A program made the position numbers and the translations under genes. Below the pieces are notes generated by a model that was not told the DNA's origin, did not search any database, and was given only the letters and a program-made list of their open reading frames with translations. This document shows positions 1-8,013 of a DNA stretch of 60,304 nt, one piece after another; positions within the stretch are counted from its first letter, which is position 1; every line of letters begins with the position of its first letter. The stretch is from an uncultured Pelagibacteraceae bacterium (lineage in GTDB: Bacteria; Pseudomonadota; Alphaproteobacteria; Pelagibacterales; Pelagibacteraceae): assembly GCA_902516395.1 (NCBI GenBank), contig CABXYN010000005.1:1-60304 (forward strand), in the 5' to 3' direction.

Positions 1-231
1 GGCCCAATGTGTGCTTTTTGTGATGCAGCGAAAAGGTTACTGAATAGAAATAATCTTGAATACAAAGTGATTGATGTATCAACTGGAACAGATTTAAGAG
101 ATGAAATGATTAGAAAAGCAAATGGAAAACGTACAATTCCTCAAATCTTTTTTAACGATGAACATATTGGTGGTTATCAAGAACTTAGAGACCTAGAAAA
201 AAATGGTACTTTAGAAGCTTCACTAAAGTAA
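1..231 (+). CDS. grxC: Glutaredoxin (GrxC type), 5' end outside window
   Basis: This is a small dithiol glutaredoxin that reduces protein disulfides and glutathione mixed disulfides in the cytoplasm at the expense of glutathione. The reading frame is open from base 1 (Gly-Pro-Met-Cys), so the Met at base 7 is internal and the N-terminal strand of the thioredoxin fold lies outside the window. The active site reads CAFC, a CxxC motif with Ala where most glutaredoxins have Pro. The cis-proline segment TIPQIF and the glycine pair of GGYQEL, both glutathione-binding elements, follow at the usual spacing. Its stop lies 2 bp from the stop of the convergent DUF1479 gene. The family call is secure; the Ala in the active site is the one departure from the norm. 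Confidence 0.9.
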   Translation, partial: GPMCAFCDAAKRLLNRNNLEYKVIDVSTGTDLRDEMIRKANGKRTIPQIFFNDEHIGGYQELRDLEKNGTLEASLK

Positions 232-233
232 AT

Positions 234-1469
234 TTAATTCCAATCTATTAAACATAATTGTTTTTTTGCTAATTCACTTAAATCATTAATTTTAGTTCTT
301 CCTTTATAATTAACTTCGTAGTCCTCAGCAGCAAAATCTGGTGGACTTTTACCTTCAATAAATTTTTTTGATTGTTTTTTTATGTAATCAATATTTTTTT
401 TACAGTATGGAGTTGCTCCTACATAAATAACATTTGAAAAAGTTTTCCCCATATGTTTTTCCTCAACAGCATGCACAACGTCGGGGTGCCACCAAATAGT
501 ATCTCCAGGATACATTTTTGGAATTGAAATTAAACCTTCTAACAATAAGCTATGATATTTTTCATTTATTGATAAAGCTTTTCCTGCTTTTGAACCGCAT
601 AACTCGTTTTCAGGCACATCATCTAGTAAAGCTCTTGTTAAAACATATGCCATTCCTTTGGCGATAGGAATTAATTGTAAAGTTCCATCATTTGGACCTT
701 GTTCTGTTAAGGCTGTCCATCCTTGGAATGTTCTAAATACATGTGCTACCGCAGGTGACTCAAATTCAATTGTTTCATCTCTATATTTAGCATCAAATGG
801 ATTATAATTTTCGAAATTATCTGAAAAAATATCATTATAAATTTTTTGATATGCATTATCAGTCCATCTTTCAATCGATCCAGCATCACAATGTGGTGAT
901 AACCCCAATGTATCGTCTCCTGGTTCTCTTCTTCTTACTCGATCTGCGTATACAAGTTCTTTATTTGGATCAAAAACACTTTTATCCTTATACTTATAGT
1001 TCCAAAGATTATTTAGCCATTTTTTAACCTTTTCCATTTCTTGAGAGTGTCTAATTTCTGTTTGTGCTTTAGACCAATACAATCCAAAAATTTGAGGTTT
1101 TCCTGATTTGAGCTCACTGAAATATTTATCTACACCTATCTTTTTTTTTTGATCTTCAAAATAATTATTTTCTAAAACATATTTATCTAGGTTTTTATTC
1201 AGATCTTTCATTTTTTTTTTACCAAAAACATTTCTAATTATTACACACCCACGTTTCAGAACTTTCTCATTAATAGTCCTTTCGTTTTCAATTAAAATAT
1301 TTTTAAATTCTATTTCTGGGATAATCGAATTCTCAAAACTTTTAATTATCTCAACTTCTTTTTTGATATATTTCTCAATATTTTTGAAATTACTTAAATA
1401 ATTTTTCGATTTATTTTTTAACTTAATTTTTTCAGAGATAATCTTTTTTTGTATTTCAATTATATTCAT
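234..1469 (-). CDS. DUF1479 / YbiU-family putative 2-oxoglutarate-Fe(II) oxygenase
   Basis: The 411-residue protein aligns by eye along its length with the DUF1479 family (E. coli YbiU). Shared blocks include KRGC near residue 72, YWSKAQ at 131, VFRTFQGWTAL, the ALLDDVPE-ELCG block, and WWHPDVVH near 325-332. The HxD pair H193/D195 and the distal His in the WWH/VVH block form a plausible Fe(II) facial triad of the cupin-like 2-oxoglutarate dioxygenase fold. The substrate is unknown for the family as far as I know. It is the last gene of a minus-strand run, 13 bp after msrB, so it probably shares that transcript. It could act on a small organic acid or an amino-acid derivative, but nothing in the sequence fixes this. 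Confidence 0.8.
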   Translation of the reverse strand: MNIIEIQKKIISEKIKLKNKSKNYLSNFKNIEKYIKKEVEIIKSFENSIIPEIEFKNILIENERTINEKVLKRGCVIIRNVFGKKKMKDLNKNLDKYVLENNYFEDQKKKIGVDKYFSELKSGKPQIFGLYWSKAQTEIRHSQEMEKVKKWLNNLWNYKYKDKSVFDPNKELVYADRVRRREPGDDTLGLSPHCDAGSIERWTDNAYQKIYNDIFSDNFENYNPFDAKYRDETIEFESPAVAHVFRTFQGWTALTEQGPNDGTLQLIPIAKGMAYVLTRALLDDVPENELCGSKAGKALSINEKYHSLLLEGLISIPKMYPGDTIWWHPDVVHAVEEKHMGKTFSNVIYVGATPYCKKNIDYIKKQSKKFIEGKSPPDFAAEDYEVNYKGRTKINDLSELAKKQLCLIDWN

Positions 1470-1482
1470 AATTTGAAATCAA

Positions 1483-1851
1483 TTATTTTGGTTTAAAAAC
1501 TAAGCAAACTCCATTATTACAATATCTTTTTCCTGTTGGTTGTGGGCCATCATCAAATATATGGCCGTGATGTCCTCCACAATTCTTACAATGGTACTCG
1601 GTTCTGGCATAACCGATATGATAATCTGTTGTAGTTTCAAATGCATCAGGTAAAGACTTATAAAATGATGGCCAGCCAGAGCCACTTTCATACTTAGTAT
1701 TAGAGTCAAACAATTTCGCTCCACAGTTTGCACAATGATAACTTCCCTCTCTCTTTTCAAAATTAAGTTCGCTTGAACCTGGTGGCTCTGTTGCTTCCTC
1801 AAATAATACTTTATTTTGTTGATGAGTTAAGTCTGGATTATTTTTTGTCAT
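1483..1851 (-). CDS. msrB: Peptide-methionine (R)-S-oxide reductase
   Basis: MsrB reduces the R epimer of methionine sulfoxide in oxidised proteins, using thioredoxin. The 122-residue protein has the two CxxC zinc pairs (C40/C43 and C88/C91), the SGSGWPSF substrate pocket and the RYC catalytic motif with C111. A second Cys (C116, in NGVC) lies five residues further on. Length is typical of a free-standing MsrB. Its start overlaps the 3' end of the histone-deacetylase-like gene by 14 bp, which indicates translational coupling in a shared transcript. No MsrA is fused or adjacent. Confidence 0.95.
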   Translation of the reverse strand: MTKNNPDLTHQQNKVLFEEATEPPGSSELNFEKREGSYHCANCGAKLFDSNTKYESGSGWPSFYKSLPDAFETTTDYHIGYARTEYHCKNCGGHHGHIFDDGPQPTGKRYCNNGVCLVFKPK

Positions 1852-2743
1852 TTAAATATTTAGCACAATTTTTATGTAAACTTGCGTGTAATTCAATAAG
1901 TTTTTTAAAGTCTTTGTTGTAACCACCACCTAAAACTCCACAAATTGGAACTCTTCTTGAAAAAAAGTTTCTAATAACCATCTCGTCTCTTTTATTAATT
2001 CCATTGTCAGTAATACACAACTTGCCTAATCTATCATCTAAGTGAATATCAACACCTGCGATGTAAAATACGAAATCAAAATTAAAATCGTTTAGAAAAA
2101 TTAAATTTTTTTTTAAAATATCTAAATACTCATCATCTTCCATGTTTTGTTCAAGTTCAATATCCAGATCACTTTTTGATTTAATTGGTGGATAATTCAC
2201 TTTTGTGTGCATACTAAATGTAAAAACGTTATTTTCATTTTTAAATATTTCTGAATTTCCATTGCCTTGGTGAACATCTAAATCAACTATTAGGATTTTG
2301 TTAGCCAACCCTCTATTCAAAAGATATTTTGCAGCAACAGCCACATCATTAAAAACACAAAAACCAGCTCCCTCGTCATAAATAGCATGATGACTTCCAC
2401 CAGCTGTATTACAAGCTATTCCATAATTAATTGCTAATTTAGAGGCCAATACGGTTCCGCCTGTTGCAACTAAAGATCTTCTGACCACACTATCAACTAA
2501 AGGGAAACCTATTTTTTTAACCAATCTTTGCTCTAATGTTTTATTTTTAATTTTTAAAATATACTCCTCCGAGTGAACTTCTTTTAGTGTATCTACTGAG
2601 CATGGATCAGGTTTATAAAACTTCTTAACTACCTTTTCTTTTTTAAGAAAACTTGCTAATTCACCAAACTTTTTAATTGGAAATTTATTATCATCACCAA
2701 TTTTTGCTTCATAATCAGGGTGATTTACAACTGGTAATTCCAC
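1838..2743 (-). CDS. Histone deacetylase / acetylpolyamine aminohydrolase family protein
   Basis: This 301-residue protein belongs to the arginase/deacetylase-fold family that includes histone deacetylases, acetoin-utilisation AcuC and acetylpolyamine amidohydrolases. Visible signatures are GGSHHA with the tandem active-site His (H118/H119), VDLDVHQGNG with zinc ligands D156 and H158, AGVDIH with the third ligand D232, and GGGY at 272-275 carrying the transition-state Tyr. Bacterial members hydrolyse acetyl-lysine, acetyl-polyamine or other amide bonds, and the substrate cannot be read from the sequence. It sits 1 bp after the hydroxyacid dehydrogenase gene and overlaps msrB by 14 bp, so all three are probably co-transcribed. 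It is cytoplasmic, with no signal peptide. Confidence 0.85.
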   Translation of the reverse strand: MELPVVNHPDYEAKIGDDNKFPIKKFGELASFLKKEKVVKKFYKPDPCSVDTLKEVHSEEYILKIKNKTLEQRLVKKIGFPLVDSVVRRSLVATGGTVLASKLAINYGIACNTAGGSHHAIYDEGAGFCVFNDVAVAAKYLLNRGLANKILIVDLDVHQGNGNSEIFKNENNVFTFSMHTKVNYPPIKSKSDLDIELEQNMEDDEYLDILKKNLIFLNDFNFDFVFYIAGVDIHLDDRLGKLCITDNGINKRDEMVIRNFFSRRVPICGVLGGGYNKDFKKLIELHASLHKNCAKYLNDKK

Positions 2744-2744
2744 T

Positions 2745-3695
2745 TTACTTTATTTCTCGAATAGGCTTACCAGCAACGCAGGATTCTAAATTCTCAATCA
2801 TTTGTGTATAGAAAATAGAATAATTTTCAGCTGTGACATAGCCTACGTGTGGAAGCAAAAGTGCGTTAGGCACAAATCTCAATTTATGACCACTGGGTAG
2901 AGGTTCTTTATCATAAACATCGATACCAGCTCCAGCAATTACATTAGTTGAAAGAGCTATAATTAAATCGTCTTCATTTACAATCGGACCTCTTGAAGTA
3001 TTAATTATAAATGCAGATTTTTTCATTTTATCAAATTCAGCAAGCTTTATACAATCCTTGTATCTTACGCCTCCCTGAACATGAATTGAAATAAAGTCAG
3101 AGTTTTGAATAAGATCCTCTTTGCTAGATGGCAAAACATCAAGTTCTTTACACTTATCTAGACTTAAATTTTCACTCCATGCCATAACTTGCATGCCGAA
3201 AGCTTTTGCTATTTTAGCAACCTGGGATCCAACTTTTCCTAAACCAATAACTCCTAAAATTTTACCTTTTAATTCTATGCCTACCGTTGTCTGCCAATAA
3301 CCTTGATACATATTATCAACCTCAACTTTAATATTCCTTGCAAGGCCTAAGATTAAAGCCCATGTTAACTCGCATGTTGGATTTGAATTAATTTGAGTTC
3401 CAGTAACAATAATTTTTGCTTTCTTTGCTGTCTCTAGATCTATTGCTTTATTTCTCATTCCACTTGTTGAAATATATTTTAGTTTTTTTAAATTTTTAAT
3501 GAGATTTGAACTTATTATAGTTCTCTCCCTCATGATAAGTAGAGCTTCAAATTCTTTTAATTTTTCAATAGCATCATCTTCATTTTCAAAGGGTTCACTA
3601 AAAATCTCAATATCAAACTTTGATGAAAGATTTTTCAAATCTATAAATTCTTGAGCAACGTTTTGATAATCGTCTAAAATGGCTACCTTAAGCAT
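2745..3695 (-). CDS. D-2-hydroxyacid dehydrogenase (NAD-binding)
   Basis: The protein has the two-part Rossmann architecture of the D-isomer-specific 2-hydroxyacid dehydrogenases. It has an N-terminal substrate domain, the NAD-binding loop GVIGLGKVGSQVAK, the NTSRGPIVNEDDL helix with the active-site Arg nearby, and a C-terminal LLPHVGY segment with the catalytic His. I chose the Met of MLKVAILDDYQ as start. It gives a normal N-terminus and an 8-bp overlap with the transporter gene; an upstream ATG at 3731 would add 12 residues unlike the family. Annotated relatives are often called phosphoglycerate dehydrogenase-like, but the short form lacks the ACT domain of SerA. It would interconvert a 2-oxo acid and a D-2-hydroxy acid; the neighbours suggest a 2-oxo acid from amino-acid breakdown. 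Confidence 0.85.
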   Translation of the reverse strand: MLKVAILDDYQNVAQEFIDLKNLSSKFDIEIFSEPFENEDDAIEKLKEFEALLIMRERTIISSNLIKNLKKLKYISTSGMRNKAIDLETAKKAKIIVTGTQINSNPTCELTWALILGLARNIKVEVDNMYQGYWQTTVGIELKGKILGVIGLGKVGSQVAKIAKAFGMQVMAWSENLSLDKCKELDVLPSSKEDLIQNSDFISIHVQGGVRYKDCIKLAEFDKMKKSAFIINTSRGPIVNEDDLIIALSTNVIAGAGIDVYDKEPLPSGHKLRFVPNALLLPHVGYVTAENYSIFYTQMIENLESCVAGKPIREIK

Positions 3696-4593
3696 TTTGA
3701 GTTTTTTTGTTCGAGATTGTAATACCAGCAATTATAAAAATTGCACCTAAGAAATGGTAAAATAAAATTTTTTCATTGAAAATTATCATAGCCATTATTG
3801 CACCTAGAATTGGCATCAAATGGAGAAAAACTCCAGATCTATTAGCCCCAATAAGTTTTACACCTTTTATCCAAAACAGAAATGAGATTAGACCAGGAAA
3901 AAAAACAACATAGAATAAAACTAAATAAAAAGAGGATTGTAATTTGATTACACTGCCCAAACTATAATCAATAAAATACATTGGAATTAGAAAAATTACT
4001 CCAAAAGTTATAACGATCTGTAATAGAGAAATTGGAGATAGATTGAATTCCTTTTTTTTCAAAAGAGCTGAATAAAGAGACCATGCAAACATTGCAATTA
4101 ATGCAAAAATATCTCCTTTGTTAAAAGACAAATTTAATAAATTATTTAAATTTGCTTTTGTTATTATAAACAAAACACCTGTAAGTGAGAGAAATACTCC
4201 TATTATTTGAAATGAATTTGTTTTCTCAATTCTAAGTAAAGATGAAAATAATATAATCATAACTGGTACTGTTGAAATCATAAGTACTCCAGTAATAACT
4301 TGGGTATGTCTGAGTGAGTAAAAAAGAGCTGAATTAAAAACTGTCACAGCTAAAATTCCCAACAATGAAAATAAAAAAATATTTTCTATTATAATATTTT
4401 TGTTATTTAATAATTCTTTATAAGTGAACGGAAGTAAAACTAACCAAGCCAAAAACCATCTATAAAAATTTAAGGATATCGGAGGAATATCAATAATGCT
4501 TGCAGCTTTTCCTACTATAAAGTTGCCTGCCCAAAATAAACAAGCTAAAACCAAATAAAGAGATGCTAAATATAAAGGGCTAAGTGTTTTCAT
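3688..4593 (-). CDS. EamA / drug-metabolite transporter superfamily permease
   Basis: This is a 301-residue integral membrane protein with ten hydrophobic segments in two homologous halves, typical of EamA-domain (RhaT/YdcZ-like) transporters. Motifs visible are LFWAGNFIVGK in the first helix and the HLMPILGAIMAM stretch in the second half. Such proteins usually export or import small metabolites such as amino acids; the substrate is not readable. It overlaps the upstream indolepyruvate oxidoreductase gene by 14 bp and the downstream hydroxyacid dehydrogenase by 8 bp, so it belongs to the same catabolic unit. A role in moving an amino acid or 2-oxo acid is a reasonable inference. Confidence 0.85.
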   Translation of the reverse strand: MKTLSPLYLASLYLVLACLFWAGNFIVGKAASIIDIPPISLNFYRWFLAWLVLLPFTYKELLNNKNIIIENIFLFSLLGILAVTVFNSALFYSLRHTQVITGVLMISTVPVMIILFSSLLRIEKTNSFQIIGVFLSLTGVLFIITKANLNNLLNLSFNKGDIFALIAMFAWSLYSALLKKKEFNLSPISLLQIVITFGVIFLIPMYFIDYSLGSVIKLQSSFYLVLFYVVFFPGLISFLFWIKGVKLIGANRSGVFLHLMPILGAIMAMIIFNEKILFYHFLGAIFIIAGITISNKKTQNA

Positions 4594-7500
4594 GAAAAGA
4601 ATTTAGTAAATCTGATCTATAGTTTATAGCTTCTTTTATATTCTTTTCCTTAACATGTCCAAAACCTCTGATTTGATCAGGCACTGATGCTATTTTAACT
4701 GCTGTTTCATAGTTAGATTTATTTATTTTTATTCCTATGTCAGTAATTGTTTCCTTATAATCTCTTATCAATTCTCTCTCTTTTTTTCTTTCATTTAAAT
4801 AACCAAATGGATCAAGCTTTGTACCTCTTAAAAATTTAAATTTAGAGAGTAATTTAAACACATTAAATAACCATCCTCCAAATTTAACTTTTAGCAATTT
4901 CCCATCAACTTTGCTTTTTTTACTAAAAATTGGAGGAGCTAAATAAAAGTTATAATTAAAGTTACCTTCAAAGTTTTTATTTACATCATCTACGAATTTT
5001 TTATTTGTCATTAATCGCGATACTTCATACTCATCTTTGTATGCCATTAATTTGAAGTAATTTTTCAAGACTGCAGTTGAGAATTGACTTCCATTTCCTA
5101 TATTTTTATCTATCTTTCTTGCATAGCTTACAAGATCTCCAAATTTTTCAGCATATTTTATATTTTGATAATCTTCCAAGAACTTAAATCTATTCTTATA
5201 TTTTTCATCAAAACCCACTAGTACTTCTGGTTCATCTTTAATTATATCTACTACTTCCTCTTTTAGATTTTCATAGTGTCTTCCAAATCTGAATGCATCA
5301 ATATTATCTTTTACACTTGCACCATTTAACTTAATTGCTTTTTCAATTGATGAAGCTGAAATTGGTATTAAGCCTGATTGATATGCTACTCCAACATTAA
5401 ACATATTTGATAAAATTGAATTTCCTAAAATCTTTGATGTAATTTTATTTGATGATATAAACTTTATATTTTCTTGACCTGCTATATTAATTAAATTATC
5501 TCTCATTTCATCAAATGGTAAGTAAAAATTTTTGTCCCTTGTAAAATCTCCAGGCATAACTTCATCTGTATTAATTATTAATTTTGAAATTTTTTTATCT
5601 AAGGTTTTTATTATTTCTAAATCATTTGATACAAGTAAATCAAATCCTAGAAGTAAGTTAGTATCGCCATAAGATAACCTTATTGCTCCAACATCTTCTG
5701 GTTTTTCAAAAATTCTTAAGAAACTTTTAACAGCTCCACCTTTTTGTGCTAATCCAGTCATATCTAAAACCCCTGACCCTTTTCCATCTATTTGGGAAGC
5801 GGTTGCAAGCACAGCTCCAATTGTAACAACGCCTGTGCCACCAATTCCAGCAATCATTATTCCAAAAGATTTATTAATTTGAGGTAATATTGGATCATCT
5901 ATCTTTGAATTTATTTTATTAATTAAATTATCGTCATAATTTTTCTTAAGTCTTATATCTCCCTCAAGACTTACAAAACTTGGACAAAACCCATCTACAC
6001 ATGTGTAATCTTTGTTACAAGAAGATTGGTCAATTTGTCTTTTTCTACCATATTCAGTTTCAACAGGTGCAATAGAAACACAATTAGATTGAATTCCACA
6101 ATCTCCACAACCTTCACATAAGTCTTTATTAATAAAAATTTTTTTCTTAGGCTCTTCCAAGATACCTTTTTTTCTTCTCCTTCTTTTCTCAGCTGCACAG
6201 GTTTGATCATAAATTATTACAGTTGTTCCATTAATTTTGCTCAATTCAATTTGAACATCTATAATATTTTTTCTATCATAAACTTTGGAATTTCTCGCAA
6301 AACCTCCTAAGTCGCTATATTTTTCAATTTCATCAGTGATTATTGCAATTTCTTCGACACCTTCTGCTTCAAGTTGTTTAGACATTTGAGCAACTGTTGG
6401 TAATCCATCTAATGCTTGGCCTCCTGTCAAAGCAACTGCATCATTATACAAAATCTTAAATGTCATTTTAGTTTTTGCTGCAACTGCATGTCTTATGGAT
6501 AGAATTCCTGAATGAATGTAAGTCCCATCTCCCATATTTTGAAAAACATGTTCTGTATTACTAAATACGGACTCACCAACCCAAGTTGCACCTTCTGATC
6601 CCATCTGTGAAAAGCCTTCATTATCTCTCTCCATATGTTCTACAAGATAAGCACAACTAATACCTGTAATTGCTCTACTACCTTCAGGTATTCTAGTTGA
6701 AGTATTATGAGGGCACCCAGAACAGAAATGTGGGACTCTTTTTAAAGAAATATTTGAATTAGTTTTTTCTTTTAAAGACTCTAATTTTTTTGAAAGATTA
6801 TTTACTTCATCTGGTAGTTTAAGGTAATTAATTATTTCAAAGATCTTTAAACCTATTTCTCCTGGGTCTAAAGCTCCAGATGAAACAAATAAATCATTAT
6901 TATTTTCATCATTTTTTCCAACAACTTTTACATTTAAATTTTTATTAAATAATATTTCTTTGACTTGTGTTTCAATGATTGATCTTTTTTCTTCAACAAC
7001 AATAATTTTTTCTAAATTTTCAGAAAATTTTTCAATTATTGTTTCCTCTAATGGCCAAGGTATAGCAATTTTAAGAAATTTAATTCCTACTTGATTAGCA
7101 ATATCTTTATTTATTCCTATTTTTTCTAGCCCTAATTTTGTATCTAAAAAAGACTTTCCAGTGCTAATTATTCCAACTTTTGGTTTTTTTGAGTCGAAAA
7201 TAATTTTATTCAAATTATTTATTTTACAAAATTCTTTTACATATTTTATTTTATGGTGGTGTAGCCGATATTCTTTTTCTTGTGCAGTGTCTTTAAGTCT
7301 TATATTTAAACCTTCAGTTGGATAGCTATCACTTAAAACATCAGTAAGTTTTAATCTGTTTTCATCTAAGTCAACTGTCGCTCCAGAACTCACATTATCA
7401 TGAACACACTTTATTCCAACCCAACAACCACTTTTTCTTGATAATTCGATTCCTATTATTCCATAATCTAAAATTTCTTGAACACCACTCGGATTAAAAA

Positions 7501-7999
7501 AAGGTATCATCGCATCAATCATTGCAAGCTCACTTTGATGAGAAGTTGTTGAAGACTCGCATATATGGTCATCTCCCATTAAAGCAATAACACCACCAAA
7601 TTTTGAAGTACCAGCTAAGTTTACATGTTTTAGAGCATCTCCTGCTCTATCTACTCCTGGCCCTTTACCATACCATATGCCAAAAACACCATCGTATTTA
7701 TCTTTTTTTCTAAGATTTACTTGCTGTGTTCCCCATAAAGAAGTTGCAGCAAGTTCCTCATTTATTCCTGGTTGAAAATAAATATTGTTTTCATTCAAAT
7801 ATTTTTTGTTTTTTAAAATCTGCTGATCGTAGCCACCTAGAGGGGATCCTCTATAACCAGATATGTAACATGCGGTATTTAAGTTTTTTTGTTTATCTCT
7901 TCTTGCTTGAACAATTGGAACTCGAACAAGAGCTTGAGCACCAGTTAAAAATCTAGTGCCTTTTCTTAATTTATATTTGTCTTCAAGTTTAATTTCCAC
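4580..7999 (-). CDS. Indolepyruvate ferredoxin oxidoreductase, single-chain fused form
   Basis: The 1139-residue protein carries both halves of an indolepyruvate (2-oxo acid) ferredoxin oxidoreductase in one chain. The N-terminal IorA-like part has a pyrimidine-binding region, HFCSGCPHN near residue 425 and a thiamin-diphosphate GDG segment near 490. A Cys-rich ferredoxin-like section follows at about 620-680 (CEGCGDCGIQSNC, then CNKDYTC and GFCP). Next is the IorB/gamma domain starting with GIGGTGVVTIG near 720, and then a long C-terminal tail of the DUF6537 type. It would decarboxylate aryl-pyruvates (indolepyruvate, phenylpyruvate) to the acyl-CoA while reducing a ferredoxin. It lies 14 bp after a D-amino-acid dehydrogenase gene that can supply the 2-oxo acid. 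Fused long forms are common in proteobacteria. Confidence 0.9.
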   Translation of the reverse strand: MEIKLEDKYKLRKGTRFLTGAQALVRVPIVQARRDKQKNLNTACYISGYRGSPLGGYDQQILKNKKYLNENNIYFQPGINEELAATSLWGTQQVNLRKKDKYDGVFGIWYGKGPGVDRAGDALKHVNLAGTSKFGGVIALMGDDHICESSTTSHQSELAMIDAMIPFFNPSGVQEILDYGIIGIELSRKSGCWVGIKCVHDNVSSGATVDLDENRLKLTDVLSDSYPTEGLNIRLKDTAQEKEYRLHHHKIKYVKEFCKINNLNKIIFDSKKPKVGIISTGKSFLDTKLGLEKIGINKDIANQVGIKFLKIAIPWPLEETIIEKFSENLEKIIVVEEKRSIIETQVKEILFNKNLNVKVVGKNDENNNDLFVSSGALDPGEIGLKIFEIINYLKLPDEVNNLSKKLESLKEKTNSNISLKRVPHFCSGCPHNTSTRIPEGSRAITGISCAYLVEHMERDNEGFSQMGSEGATWVGESVFSNTEHVFQNMGDGTYIHSGILSIRHAVAAKTKMTFKILYNDAVALTGGQALDGLPTVAQMSKQLEAEGVEEIAIITDEIEKYSDLGGFARNSKVYDRKNIIDVQIELSKINGTTVIIYDQTCAAEKRRRRKKGILEEPKKKIFINKDLCEGCGDCGIQSNCVSIAPVETEYGRKRQIDQSSCNKDYTCVDGFCPSFVSLEGDIRLKKNYDDNLINKINSKIDDPILPQINKSFGIMIAGIGGTGVVTIGAVLATASQIDGKGSGVLDMTGLAQKGGAVKSFLRIFEKPEDVGAIRLSYGDTNLLLGFDLLVSNDLEIIKTLDKKISKLIINTDEVMPGDFTRDKNFYLPFDEMRDNLINIAGQENIKFISSNKITSKILGNSILSNMFNVGVAYQSGLIPISASSIEKAIKLNGASVKDNIDAFRFGRHYENLKEEVVDIIKDEPEVLVGFDEKYKNRFKFLEDYQNIKYAEKFGDLVSYARKIDKNIGNGSQFSTAVLKNYFKLMAYKDEYEVSRLMTNKKFVDDVNKNFEGNFNYNFYLAPPIFSKKSKVDGKLLKVKFGGWLFNVFKLLSKFKFLRGTKLDPFGYLNERKKERELIRDYKETITDIGIKINKSNYETAVKIASVPDQIRGFGHVKEKNIKEAINYRSDLLNSFHENT

Positions 8000-8013
8000 A
8001 CTATTAAACTTTA

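Noticed and set aside
7..9. ATG at base 7 as start of a 74-residue protein
   Set aside because: The frame is open upstream to base 1 and the Met directly precedes the active-site Cys, so it is internal to a truncated glutaredoxin.
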